Shown here piece after piece: positions 12,141-24,496 of a stretch of 64,000 bases of DNA; position 1 is the stretch's first letter; every line of letters starts with the position of its first letter. Both the position numbers and the translations under genes were made by a program. The notes below the pieces were generated by a model, which searched no databases, had not been told where the DNA came from, and saw nothing but the letters and a program-made list of their open reading frames with translations. This DNA comes from Pyrrhosoma nymphula (lineage: Eukaryota; Arthropoda; Insecta; Odonata; Coenagrionidae). The stretch spans positions 18,721,013 through 18,785,012 of the forward strand of contig OY754333.1 in the NCBI GenBank assembly GCA_963573305.1. Direction: 5' to 3'.

Positions 12141-15100
12141 GAAGTAACTGTGTAGTTATTAGACCTTCAAAAAATGCGTAAAAATCCAGAGGAATTTCTC
12201 TTACTCCCATTCAAACGTACGTTAACCAGTATATCACCTTCATAATAATAATTCTGCATAAATAGATAAAATGGCATTGTTTAGAGACCAGTGAAATCAA
12301 AATTCACTTTTCGACCGCGATGTATGAGCGTGATCCCTCAGTCAACCTCGCCGGCGTACTGGTTGATCGACGCGAAACGAAACCCCGGAAGCCTGTTATA
12401 CGTTGCGTGGCGCGGAGAATAAAAGGTAGTGAGTGAAAAAAAAACGAAAAAAGGGTGAAGGTTGTTCCCCCCTACTTGGTTAATGCCCCCTCCCCGCGAA
12501 CAATTTGAATTCCGTCGGAGAGAGAGGGGGAAATTATAATAAAAAAATTAAACTCCCGCACGACACCACAACAGAGCCCAAGGGGAATCGACTTTGTTTA
12601 CGACCCACAGGAGCCCATCGTTGCAAAAGCCTTTCCCCTAAGGAGCCCTGCCAACTTCCCAATGGTAAGCTGGAGAGAGCGAGAGAGAGAGAGGAGATAG
12701 TATGTATGCGTCAGGAGTCTGGCACGGTGAGGAGGGACAGGGGTGGTTTTAAGGGGTGGAGTTTTTCACCCTTCCCCCCACCATTCCAACCAACTCCCCC
12801 TTTCGGGCGGTCTGGAAAACAAAGGCCTCGCAGAGATCCGCAAGAGACGGCCCCGTATAGACTGGATAGCAGGGGGTCGCGCTCATTATCCACTCTCGGG
12901 TCTTCCATCCTCCTGGGAGTTGGTTTCGTACACGGAGATTGTATGGGAGAGAGAGAAGGGTTGAGTGTTAAGGGTAGGATGGGAGTTATACGGGAGGGGT
13001 AGGTGGGTGTCTTTCTATAACCTCCCCCCCCCCTCCCCTGACGTTGGCCACACCAAGCGGGAAAAAGGGTGAACTGAGAATGCGTTTTGGCCAAGGGAGC
13101 AGACGGGGATTTTTTGACACTTCAATTCCGGGGAATTAAAGAGAAAGCCCGGTTTGCGGGATGCAGAAAGGGGTTCGAGATCAGAGAATGGAAAAGAGAA
13201 AGGGTTGGAGTGAGGGAGAGGAGTGCAGAAGAGAGTTCTGGAAGAGTGTGGGTAGGAAGTCTGACTGAGCGACAGACAAACGACTTCATTAGGGGGGACC
13301 ATTGAGACCTTAGGACCCCTTCCCCCTCTGACCAAACAAACAAAAAAAAAGCATTGCACATGGACCCCCCTCCCGAATCTCCCCATCATTAAAAGGAGGA
13401 ACAAAAGAAACGAAAGCAAGAAGAGTTCTAGGCATGGGCACGATAAACATTAGGACGGGAGTTGAGGAAAGAGGGACGCTAATGGGTAGGAGAGTAGGTG
13501 GGTAGTATTTAGCACGGTGTTAAATCAAACGGGGTGAAATCTAATAAAACGGCCGCCAAATGTAAGCGCCACCGCGGGAAGGGAGGCGCGGCGGTGCCCC
13601 GCGGTAGTATTAATGAACACATAAATCAAATAGCTGAATCACTGTAAAAGAGGGTCAGTTTCCTGACCCTTCCTGCCCGTTTATTTCAAAGTCGTTTACC
13701 GCTCCGTCACAAACATGCACCCCGCCTTGCGAAGGCTCTTTCTGCCATCATCATAAAATGTTTTTTCCCCGCCGGCTCCGTTGCATTTCTCTTGAAAACA
13801 AAGCTATCATGCCCCATGTGGGAACACATATTTGCATAAATGATTCAGGATGCTGTAATTTAGGCTTAATTGTCATTTCAATTACGTGTGTCGTAACTAG
13901 CAAAAAGGAATTGCTCGGAAAGGTTATTGTACCCTGTTTCTCCATTTCCTGGCATTGTGCGTAAATGTATATCTAGTGTGCAGTCGTCACTGGTGGTAAT
14001 TTTCACTTCAAATAACACGATTAGTACGTACGTATCTATAGTACATTGACTATATATCTTTAATGTCTTCATCGTCATAAAATTTATAAGCGGAGGAGGA
14101 ATGCTATAGTCTTTTGGTAAACTTTCACATTTTTTTCGGATAATGGCTGTACACACATGAAATTATTTGACTAATCAATTAACATGTAAATTCATAGTGT
14201 TAACGATTCAATAATCTATGCATATATTTAATGGCAATCCCAGAGTTTTTAACTCTCTTCGGTATCAATACCGGTATAGGAATAGCAGTCATTTTTCCAA
14301 ATTTTTCCTCTTATATAATGTGTCTCAATTACATTCCTAGTTGTAGAAAGTGCTGCCAGTACCGTACTTTACGTGATTTTATCGGATAAAATGTGGCACA
14401 TTGTAATCAAGTGGCAGTCAAACTAAGTCAGCCTCGTCAACTATAACCATATGCATCTCACAGCGTTGGATTAAATATGGTAATTTTGTCACAAGCAACA
14501 GTGGCGAAGTTTATGTGGTGACCTGTCTACGAATAGAGCTGAAATTATTATTTGCACATATTTTTCACAGCCCTTACCACGAGTTAAAAAAAATAAATGA
14601 TCGTTCAAATTACCTGAGACTGTTGGATTAGCTGGAAAATTAATCATGGTAATATTATGCCGTAGAGTACTAACTCAGGGATTGGGTTGGGGAAGTCTAG
14701 AGAACTTCTACTGTACTAGCCTTCCCATCTCGAGTCAACTTCTTTGAATCTAGATTTCTGCTTCATCATATATATCTAAAATAAAAATGCTATATTATTT
14801 CCTCGTTTACCTGTATTTCTTCCATTTGAAATCATTTCAAACTACCAAAAGGCGTCAATGCATAAAATGTGCTACTATTCCTTGACACATTGTTAGTCTT
14901 ATTGTTTGTAAATCGGCAAGGAGCTTCGCAATACCTTGACAGTGCAGAGATATAATGACTGTTTGTTACCAAATGTATCACTGTTCATTCAAATGTACCA
15001 TTATTTCCTGAATATAAAATTCATCACATACCAACGCTGACTTTGTAAGTCATGAATTCAGAAATCATAGACGGTTTAAACGGCAGTTACCAAAAGCTGT

Positions 15101-15409
15101 AACATAAACAATTTTAACTCACAGAGATCCATCTCTGTACGTTAGGTTTTGCCTATTAACCCTGAATGCGAGCATTACGCGTTTTTATAACACATACCCG
15201 TATCTCACGATGGCGGGTGAGGTTCTTGCTCTTGGAACTCCAAAATTTCAGAATATGCGTTTCGAGGAAAGGATTAGAGATTATAACTAGGTTGCGAATT
15301 AGAGAATTCCCGGATCGTCGAAGAAGCATTAGAATCTGTGTTTCGGCATTAGCAATTCCTGTAATTGTCATAAGGCTCATCAATCTGTCAAAGTAGGTTT
15401 GAATAATAT
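12141..15409. other. unassigned DNA including a purine-rich block
   Basis: A strongly G/A-rich plus strand runs from about 12430 to 13500, with AGAGAGAG runs and a C13 tract near 13025. It generates long overlapping frames on both strands (up to 165 codons) through lack of stops, and none has a recognisable domain. A small GC-rich island with CpG lies at 13550-13605. The remainder to 15400 is AT-rich with nothing recognised. Confidence 0.45.
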
Positions 15410-15775
15410 TTTCATTATTATAAAATATTGAACAACTTCTTTTCTTGCGCAATTTTCCTTCTAATGTATATGCTACAATGCCCATTTTCCTACAACATAC
15501 TGCTCAAGTTATAAAATTGTTCAACCTACTCCAGATTGTGCTCTCTTATTTATACGACCATCATTACTTCCGCTGTGCTAGAAGATGATCTTCTTTTTGT
15601 TTTATCATGATTAATCTTCATCCCGTATTGCATAAGCTGATTTTTACGCCTTTTTTAAAATCCTCAAAACAAGCAGAAAGGTCTTGATTAAACTCCTGGT
15701 TCCTTTCTATTATTGTTCCAATCTCAGTAATTGCGTCCTGGATGGTCTTAGATAGGGTGCTGGAAATTACAAAAA
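15410..15775 (-). mobile_element. non-LTR reverse transcriptase remnant
   Basis: Minus-strand translation gives TIQDAITEIGTIIERNQEFN followed by QDLSACFEDFKK, which matches the RT block read as acidic residue plus 'F-D/A-F' in RTE-like proteins. After a deletion of the YADD region it continues as GMKINHDKTK and then ENGHCSIYIRRKIAQEKKLF. That is the segment that precedes the FEMW block in other insect copies. Stops and frameshifts separate these pieces. It is a separate family from copies A-C, judged by residue differences. Confidence 0.7.
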
Positions 15776-17505
15776 ACGTCCAGACAACTCAAAATTTTAA
15801 ATTGAAAGTAATATCGCTATCTTTACCGTGGATCTAAAGCCAACGTATCGTAGGCCACATGAAATATACTAGGCAGAAACACATATATTTGTATGATATG
15901 AACAAATAATCTATAAATACTCAAGTACAGTCAATGGTATATCTTGCGGCGAAATAAAATGATAAATAAGCATATAAAAGATATTAACATGGCTAGTTAA
16001 TCATGCCCGTTCGATGGTTATTTGTTACAACTTCTTCGATGCCCAGCGATACCTAATGTTCTAATATTCCATTATGACATATGATGTTACTGATGAAATT
16101 CTGTCAGCCTTTCAGCATCTTACTTTACACTATTTTTTTAAAACTATTTTTATGAAGAAATTCTTCCTTTCTTGTGCTTAGAGAATAGATGCCGTGGTTT
16201 GAATATAGCAAACAGAAACTGAATACCTACCCTTTTTATAGTACCTTAAAATGACAACCACTTATTCATTAGATACCTATTCGTTGTTGGAAATTCAAAA
16301 ACACTAAGCGTCTTCAGCATATACTCTATAACATTTTCCGCAATCGTACAAATATATCTAAAACAAATGAATCAACATAAATTTGAAACTTTCTTCACTT
16401 CATTTTTTCCAATTATGAATGCACTATCACATCTCAATATTCTTCGTTTACATACCGCGAGGGAAAAAAGACTGCTTTTTTATTCTTACTGTATGCTTTC
16501 TATGCATGTAGAGAATATGATTTTATAAGTGATGATGTGATTTTGATGTCATCTCCTCCCGGTTAACTCTAGGTACGAAGCAAAGGTAACACGGTTTGAC
16601 AAGTTTCCAATAGATCCCCATGTCGCACACCTTTGCAGCAGCTTGCATGATAGTGCGTAGATGTGGAACCAAGTGATTCGTTTAGGCCGTCCTTAGGCAC
16701 CTGAGCGGAGAGAGATAGAGAATTTCGAGATCTCGCGATAGGGGGCGCTTGAGGGAGCGATATTCCAAGGGGTGAAACGTAAAGGTTGAGAGGGTTCGAG
16801 ATGAAGGTTTTTTTTTTTGAAAGGAGGATATGAATAGGGAACGGGGTGGTTCAAGGGGGGTTAAGAGGGAGGAGTTAAGCTTTGGCGATAAGGGAGAACC
16901 CTGAATCTCTTCAGGGTGTGTTTTGGGGTGGTTGGCAAACGGGGTGGGTTTGGTTGGCGGTTCGATGGGGAAGGTTCTTCTTGGGTTGATAGTCTTAGGG
17001 AGGACGGTTGAAGTTCTGGAGTAATTTCATCGGCTGAAAGAGGGTGGAGGTGGTTGGTGAGGGCTGAGGGTGAGAAGAGGTCATTGTGACCCGGTCTCAC
17101 TCCACAAACTTCACTCCCCTATGGCGCCCCAAGCTTTTGTTCCCGGAACCGATCCTCAAAAAGTTTGTTTTTTTAAGAGTGCCTGGAATCCCTTCAAAGT
17201 CCGAGAGATGCGTGAGCCTCGTTGAAGGGTTCGGGGATAAAAAATTTCGACGCCTTTAGCGAAAGTCGATTGGTGCCTATCTTCCCTGGAGGGTGACGCC
17301 AGTGTCAATTTTCTTCGAAGCTGTACGGGCTATGGGGAAGCATCGCTCGTGGGATGGGAATCTGGGTTCTTTCGCTGAAGAAATTCAATTTGCATCTTTC
17401 GTGACGTATTTGTAGCGTTGAAATAAAGAAAGGTAATCTTCATTTGCCTTGCTTATCTTGTGGAAGAATATTTGATTTTATGAGGTTAACCTAAACTCTA
17501 TGTAA
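15776..17505. other. unassigned DNA
   Basis: AT-rich up to about 16540. Then a GC- and purine-rich block (about 16690-17110) with frames caused by base skew follows. No gene is recognised. Confidence 0.45.
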
Positions 17506-17800
17506 TATCTTACTTATTTACTTACTTCCTCGGCACTACAGCTTGGTATGGGCTTTGGCCTCCCTCGAGATGCCTGTCCATTATCTTCAGTTCTGCACTT
17601 TCTCCCACCATCTTACGATCCTCATAGTCTCTATGTCTCCTTCCATATCCTGCATCCATCATTTCCTTGGTCTTTCTCGTTTTCTCTATCCATTCATATT
17701 TCCATGTAGCAGCTTCTTAGGCATCTTTCTTCACCCATTCTTTCCGCTATATCCTTTGTAATATCTAGCGCCAATTTTTTCTTCTCGGTGGTGGCGAGGA
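17506..17800 (-). mobile_element. LINE 3' end with (TAAG)n-type tail
   Basis: On the minus strand a stop-free stretch rich in charged residues (for example KTRKTKEMMDAGYGRRHRDY) runs into a tail made of TAAG/TAAA units (17509-17528 on the plus strand, CTTACTTATTTACTTACTTC). A short protein-like 3' segment followed by a tetranucleotide tail is characteristic of insect RTE/R-type elements. The family is not determined and the 5' part is absent. Confidence 0.5.
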
Positions 17801-20541
17801 GCAATTGAACATGAAGCATCTCCAGGTATTAAGGACGATACAGGGTTTAGATGCATGGATAGTGCTTCATTGATGTCCTTATCTCCTTATATTGCCATCT
17901 TTGATGGTCGATAAAGCCAGAAAACTTGGTCCCCTTAAATACTACTGAAATAGCCAAGTGAATCATGAACCGTGGTTTATTGTGGCGGTCTGTGCATTAC
18001 CCGGTCAACTTAAAAGTCTGTAGTTAAAATCCCTTCTCTCCTAGTAAAAATTCATTATTAGTGAGTATTTCCACCCAAGTAGGAGTATTGCATATTTTGT
18101 AAAAGGATAATATTTTTGTAACACTTGGCACCAGCTTTTATTTCTTGATAATGGCGAGAGTTGGAGGGCAAAAAGATGGAATAACGCTTAGTGTTTGAAA
18201 GTGGTTGGTTCAGTAAAAGATTTTACAAAATATTGAATATTATTATTTCAAAAGTAATAATTATGATTAATTAAGCCTAATCTCTTTTATTCTCTGTGGA
18301 TCAATTTAAACTGAGTCTAAAAATGTCCATTTTTACCTCTTTTGAGAACTGATTTTCCTTTTGAGTTCCCAATTATTTGAGAAATATAGTTTTACAATTA
18401 TAAATACAGTAACGTGTATATTGTAACACGTAACCGATGCCTATAGTTTATAGATAACATCCAACAATTAAATTCAGGGTATCCATAAACTCCATGAACA
18501 AAATCCATCACCAGGTGGTTGCGTTTCACATCTGGCGACAAGAAGAAGTAACATGATGCTTCAATTTGTGAGCACGGGTTGCGTTCATGATGAGGAATTA
18601 TTAACTGTCTGCTTTTTTCCCACCTATTTTATTAACCGAGAAAAGTTTCCTGACATAAGTATTGAGATCTTGTTAGACCTCGAAAAGTGACACTTCAGTG
18701 TTTAAACATTGGTCATCAAATAAAATGAATGTGGAAATCGTACATATGATTATATATACGATTCCATATCACTTATCGTACATATAACATATGACTATCA
18801 ATCGTGGCTACCACGATCTACGTGCGTTTATACCTTCAGTGATAAAACATAAGATATTGATGAACTGTTAAAATAATATTACATCCGTCTATATTTTCAG
18901 TATTGCTAAAATTATAATGAAACTGGGGAAAGTCGAGAACGGCGAATGATATCCTTCATTTATCAACGATGCAAAATGGCCTTGATACAGCCTGTACGTC
19001 CATCATTATCATTACTTCTAGTGATGTAATAATGTGAATTATCCATTTTTCTTCCGTTCCGCTACTCCATTATTCTAGTGATTAATATTTCAAAAGCCTA
19101 ATTGAAGGCACCGATGCTTTCACTTAAAGAAAAAATAGGAATCTAATCCGCTTTTACATTTGACATTCTAACAATTGTGGAATATCCAAGTGATACCCAA
19201 CTGCTCATCTTTTTCCCAAAAAAGAAAATACATAGATAGATGATGTTGTTTCTGTCAGAGTAGAACTTATCTACGCTTTGAGGGCAGAAACGAGATGCCC
19301 GTAAATCGCCGCTTCTTTCCTCTAATCGCCCTCCGGAGCAGATAATTTCCGCGTGAAAGCACTGCTCGTATTGGGGGAGACAGCTAGTTGGGCCCGGAGC
19401 GTCTAGTCTAGACATCCACGCCCAGCTCTTAGCTCTCATCCATTCTGGGAAATAAATTTCCCTTCGTACACCAAGCATACTTCACCTGACCTGAATCCCT
19501 CCGTGGGGTGCTAAATCCCGACCAGGAAATTGGTATCAAGTATATTGTCTTTACTTGCTTGTTCATTCTGTATCACGTAAAAGATTTTTTCAAAGACGTT
19601 AGAGCAGCCTCATTTACTATTGTTGATAAAATACGAATTTGGACACTTTTCAAAACCTTCCTCCCTCCTATGAATGACAAAGCAAGATTCCATGAACCAC
19701 CTCCCCCTTCCTCTCCCAATCTTAAGTAAGTTAACATATTATTAAGCGATAGTTTCAGGCTTCACTTTGTGGAACTCTTTCATAATTACAGGAAGAGGAA
19801 ATTTTCAAATGGTATTTATCCATCCGTATACCTTTGAAAATGAAGGTTACCCGTTGAAACCAGGGTCGGTAGTATCAATAAACAGTTTGGATAAATACCA
19901 TTTGAAAGTTTCTTCATTCTGTAAGTTAATATATATTTTAGGACGGCTGAAAATGTAATAATCTTTAAAATAATGATTTTGGCGTAATTTTTTGAAATAC
20001 TGCACGATCAGGCGATGCTGAGAATGCACTCAAATTATCTTGTCGGGTATTGATACCGCGTAAAATATAAGATTACATTTTATTGACCTTTTGCAGAAGG
20101 GATTAAGCAGACAAATTCCACGTCAATACCCTATTATTTATGCTACTGTAGAACCTTAATCCAATGGCAACCAGTTCGTTTTTATTTAGAGTATATTTAC
20201 TGGATATATAATTACGATCTAAAAAATCTTTCCTTAGTGGAAACCACGTGATGTTTGCGATGTTAAAAACTACCTAAGTTCGTTTTCTAAACTAACTACC
20301 TATTTTCATCCGATGATAATAAAAATGTGATACAAATAAGCTCTCACGAATAAATAAAATCTTATCTAAGATGGCCTTGGATCCCCACACCCCCTTCAGT
20401 GCCCATTCACGGCCAGTTATGGATTGATACCGGGTGTGTCAACCCAAGCGAGCAAGGAATTCGCTACTCACGTGCCAGGCAAAAACCTACAGTCCTGGGC
20501 TGAAATCCACTGGATGCCTTAGTCTCTTATATACGAATTAG

Positions 20542-20543
<2 letters not shown>
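17801..20543. other. unassigned AT-rich DNA
   Basis: A region near 17950-18040 vaguely resembles a degenerate tRNA-derived repeat but lacks both pol III boxes. A 111-codon minus-strand frame (19143-19478) has no recognised motif. Otherwise featureless. Confidence 0.45.

Positions 20544-20598
<55 letters not shown>
20544..20598. repeat. (TA)n microsatellite
   Basis: About 27 uninterrupted TA dinucleotides are flanked by GCT on the left and AGC on the right. The whole tract (GCTTATA...TATAAGC) is therefore a perfect palindrome able to extrude as a cruciform. Length is likely polymorphic. Confidence 0.95.
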
Positions 20599-20599
<1 letters not shown>

Positions 20600-21135
20600 C
20601 TAGCAACAAGATGTTGAAGTTGGGGAAGGATAGGAAAGTAAATCAGTGGACACTCACTGGCAGCTGATCCATGATGACACCGGTGTCCACTGCTTAGTAT
20701 AGCTTTCGGGCTAAGGATCCTTCTGCAGCTGGAGGAGATTCACTACTAAGGAGTGTCAAACTGGAGTTGAAAGTTTAGGGTATGCCTTGGTACGGGGTTG
20801 GTTGTTGGGTAAAGGGGATTGATCTTCCTCAAACTGCTCCTATGTTGGGTTGTATCACTCCTGTATGTCCTCCTTACGTGCCTATCAATTTCTCCCTTTT
20901 TTGTCCTACTTTTCCCGTAACTCTTCCTTATGTGTCCCACACTTCCTCCTCTTTTCTCTAAAATAATCCTCCTTGTTTATTTATCCCGTTCCTTAGTTCC
21001 GGTTTTCATTGTTTAACTGTAAATTTCTATATGAATTTATCATTTTAATAAATAATAAGCTATTTATGGGCCTCGGTATCGGTGTTTTGTTACAAAGTGA
21101 ACACAAAAAAGGATTATAAAAATTATTTTCCAATA
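20599..21135. other. unassigned DNA
   Basis: A 64-codon minus-strand frame (20746-20940) is rich in basic residues but has no recognised domain. It may be part of an unidentified retroelement. Confidence 0.4.
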
Positions 21136-21382
21136 AGCTTTGAATTTTTCAAAAGGCTTCTATCACTAGTTGGTCCATAAGCATCCGAAAAGGACGATGT
21201 GATGAGAGAAACTATTCCAGCAGAGGAAATACAAATAGCAAACCTTAGGTTCCTCGCAACCAGTAGATCCTTGGAAACACTTGGAAGACCTCAAGTTTTC
21301 GAAGTCAATGCCCCCACAACCCCTCGGAAAGATCAACTCCGATACATGGGACGCTATATTTGAGGCTTCAATCCATAACTGA
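21136..21382 (+). pseudogene. PIF/Harbinger (HARBI1-like) transposase fragment
   Basis: The plus-strand frame reads SFEFFKRLLSLVGP (21136-21177), a stop (21178-21180), then EKDDVMRETIPAEE and LRFLATSRSLE (to 21276). This is the conserved N-terminal part of HARBI1-type nucleases, around 'LLxLVGPxIxKxDTxMRxxIxxEERLAxTLRFLATGxSF'. A 10-base duplication of TTGGAAACAC shifts the frame. The match then resumes as EDLKFSKSMPPQPLGKI and DTWDAIFEA up to a stop at 21380. The DDE catalytic domain further downstream is missing. Inactive. Confidence 0.8.
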
Positions 21383-23151
21383 TCTGGTTCTTATAAGGGT
21401 CTGTTCCCCTCCCCCATAAGACGTCTTACGAATAATTGAATGGCCCCTTACTTGAGCGCTCTGTTTCCCGTTTTACGAGTCGTTCCACTCCCAGTCGATT
21501 ATTTACTAAAGGCGTTTCCGCTAATTGGCCATTCCATGTCAAATGATCTGATGATGATGGTTGAGCGATAATTGAAAAAAATATTAGTACACATATATCA
21601 ACATTTAATGGCCGTCGAATTAAATGACTATAAAAATTTTATCCCTCATCGCTTTCTTGCGACAACCATTTTTACAAAATGGTGCAAGCGAATGTTTGAG
21701 AATTTTGACATTTACTCTAGGTATCCTAAATAACTCGATAATTAATTATGACAGAGGACAGATACTGAAGGCAAACTGTTTTACCAATAATGGAAACAAT
21801 TTAATATAATTTTCATTTTTCCATTTACATTCTTTTATTGTTGAAATTAACCAGAAGTCAACATTTTTCGTGCAAACATGTTTTGTTTTAAATCACAGAA
21901 ATTTTTTTTTTTTCGCTGTACCATTTGACCTGAGTTGACCCTTAGGTCTTCCATCATCTACTTGAGGTAAAAAAGCGTCGCTTGCTTTCTATAGCTCGTC
22001 CTTTCCACCCTGGCCTCCAGCAGGAAGTTGTCCCTTTCAATTTATCCAATTATGTAATCTTCCTTTTTTCGTCACGCACTTCAATAGAATACTTTCTTTG
22101 TTCATTCACCATTCATTCACTCTCATTTCACCATTCCTACAGCCCTCCGCATTTCCATTGCCTTCCATTTAAATTTCCCTGCTGCGACGGCCGTTTTTCA
22201 GAACTCACTCCCTGCGTAGATCTTTTCCTGGAAGGTCGTATTCCATCCTTAGATTCTTTAGGCTTCTCCGAAAATCTTTGGTTGTGTTTTCTCACGTTTG
22301 CTTATCATGTTGTATTTTCCAGGCTTACATGAGTATTCCCTCGTTTTGTCTTTGTTTTGTCTTAATCTGTAATACATGAAACTGTTAGTAATGATAGCCA
22401 TGAGTGTAATGAAAGGAGGGGCCCAAAATTCTCTTAAGGCCAAAATAAAATGAGTCAAATTATATTTGTACCCTACACTTTCAAATTCCAAATTTCATGA
22501 AAGGAAAATTCCATGCATCGTAAATAATAAATCCTCATTTTCAGCCTTGTTTTCTCCCAGCATCTGCTACTTTTTCAGGAAAATGATAAAGTATGTTCTC
22601 CGGCTCTGCTATTTTCCTCATGCCCTTTGCGTCATTACCTATAATACTGCCTAAACGTCGTACTTAATTCTTTCTTTTTCCTAGCGTTTTTGAGCTTAAT
22701 TATGGAAATAACGGGGTCAATCTCACTTATCGGCAATAATGTCCAATAAACTAAAAACCTTTCCTCGATGTCTATCATATATCGTTGTCGTCGTGTCAGA
22801 TTTCTTTATTTTAGTCCTATTATTTTTCATGCCGTTCACAATGTGGCTAAATATCGCGGCATGATAGCGCAGCTTGTTGAAGCTTGGGACGTATATTACA
22901 TTGAATTGTTGGGCTTCACAAGGTGCGTCTCGATATCTGTTTAGTCATTGTGACTAATGAAGCCCATTCAGAACCTCTGATAAGGACGCCAATTAAAAAA
23001 ATCTTGTACGCCGTCACGCGCAAGGGTGCTTAGATATACACCTAAATCATGTGAACCCGGGATCCCGGCCATGTTTAATAATTTTTCCATGACGAATTTC
23101 ATCACTTTGGTCTTTTTTTGGCCACTTTCTTCCGCTGCAAAAGATATTCTG
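21383..23151. other. unassigned DNA
   Basis: The frame at 21982-22332 (116 codons) is Phe/Ser/Leu-rich and looks like pyrimidine skew. Nothing else is recognised. Confidence 0.45.
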
Positions 23152-23212
23152 AACTATGCAAAGCTGTATTCTATGTTAAACTAAACTATGCAAAGCTGTA
23201 TTCTATGTTAAA
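23152..23212 (+). repeat. two-copy tandem duplication, 32-bp period
   Basis: AACTATGCAAAGCTGTATTC plus CTATGTTAAA (23152-23180) is repeated exactly at 23184-23212. The perfect identity implies a recent duplication by slippage. Confidence 0.9.
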
Positions 23213-23643
23213 ATGTTTACAATTTTAGCTTACAGTGGTTGTGGAACTTTCTCTTCATTAATACCCTCCTTTTGGCAAACCCTTTTTTGTGGATTACGAC
23301 TCCCTATTTCGTATCCTTATGGCGTATTATATTCTAATCCAGAATATTTCCCAGATACGTGATAGTTTTTAATGCTTATTTTTACGTAAATCGTTTGATG
23401 CATTCATTATTGTCTCGACATGTGCGTTATGTGACATAATTTTTCTTGAAGGTTAAGACTGAGAAGTATTTCAATTTGATAGCACAGTGCAATCACTCAG
23501 GCCACTAAAAGTTTGGGTGCATGGCGTTTAGTTTCTTCAAACATAAGGTGCATCAGTTGCGGCCTATCTTGAAGGAATACATAAATGCCTTTCAGCCCAG
23601 GGTTCCAAAGAAACTTTGACCGGCCCAGTGTAGATATGCAATT

Positions 23644-23669
23644 GTTTCTGCCAGTTGCGGCATCATCAG
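23644..23669 (-). other. hammerhead-like core motif, copy 3
   Basis: Minus strand: CTGATGA, helix TGCC/GGCA with loop GCAACT, then GAAAC. Core nucleotides match the hammerhead consensus CUGANGA...GAAA exactly, with a 4-bp stem II. No convincing stem I or stem III is seen in the flanks, so self-cleavage is unlikely in the present copy. A 60-codon minus-strand frame runs through it and has no recognised domain. Confidence 0.3.
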
Positions 23670-23824
23670 ATACATCCATAAACGCAGAAGAAGTCTATTT
23701 TTTGTGTATGAAAAAAACGGTAGTACATCTCGGTAACCTTTAATTTGAGCGTCATTTTTACTTCCTATCTTAACACGAAGTACCGCCCATTACGAAATTG
23801 TGTTTGAATAAGGTTTATTGAATG

Positions 23825-23864
23825 TCGGTCTAAGCGTGTATATTTCGGTCTAAGCGTGTATATT
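23825..23864 (+). repeat. two perfect 20-bp tandem repeats
   Basis: TCGGTCTAAGCGTGTATATT occurs twice head to tail. A recent slippage duplication. Confidence 0.95.
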
Positions 23865-24217
23865 TGGACGAAGAGATTGAGGGTGATACTAGTCTTTCTT
23901 GTCAAAGTGGAAAGCACCATCCGAACTACCTCACCCAAAGGTGTGTGTCCCATCCTGTAGCTGCCGTTTAGCTCATCCAAGTGCCAGGAGCCAATTTATA
24001 TTGTGATTTCATAATGACTATCGGGGCACGAAGAAAATACAATGCCACCGGGTAGATTAGATTTCGCGCTTTAAATTATTAAATTATGGGCAGCTCCACG
24101 TGAGTTAATCAATCGTTGTGTGCAGGACTGCCGCCGATTTTTTTCCGGATTCAGAGAATCTGAAGTTCATCTACTTCTACATATACTCCAGGATTCAGAG
24201 AAAGTAAGAAACCGTCC

Positions 24218-24496
24218 AAGGTGGGTTTACACTGGAAAGTTTATTGCGGAAGTTACTTACAGAAAACGACCTTCACCATACATTGCAGATATAAACGGCT
24301 CCTCAATTTCACGCGCAGAATAGAAAGTTTCGCAAGTCACTTGCAGAATCATATTCCTGCCAATGTAAACGGCAATCAATCTGGCTGCGCAAAAACTCGT
24401 GAAAAATATTTCGTCAGAGTAAACTCTCCCACAAGTTCCTTAAGGAGTGATTTGTGTAATTGTAACGGAAGTAACTTGCTAGTGTAAACCCACCTT
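24218..24496. mobile_element. 279-bp MITE with 16-bp perfect terminal inverted repeats
   Basis: The left end AAGGTGGGTTTACACT (24218-24233) is the exact reverse complement of the right end (24481-24496). Weaker complementarity continues inward (AAGTTTATTGCGGAAGTTAC against the right-end AAGTTACTTCCGTTAC). There is no coding capacity. No clear target-site duplication was found, so the superfamily is not assigned. A related left end occurs at 8362. Confidence 0.85.

Noticed and set aside
12505..13002. 165-codon open frame on the plus strand
   Set aside because: It lies in a G/A-skewed block where stops are rare, has overlapping open frames on the other strand, is low-complexity, and shows no domain.
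18420..18560. TGGCGACAAGAAGAAG preceded by CA, resembling an LTR end plus primer-binding site
   Set aside because: No second LTR copy, no gag/pol remnants and no TG...CA-bounded repeat of adequate length nearby.
22060..23060. Possible gene in the CCTCCGC/TTCC-rich stretch near 22.1 kb and the GAACCCGGGATCCCGG word near 23.05 kb
   Set aside because: Pyrimidine-skew frame without a domain. The second is only a short palindromic word without pol III box context.
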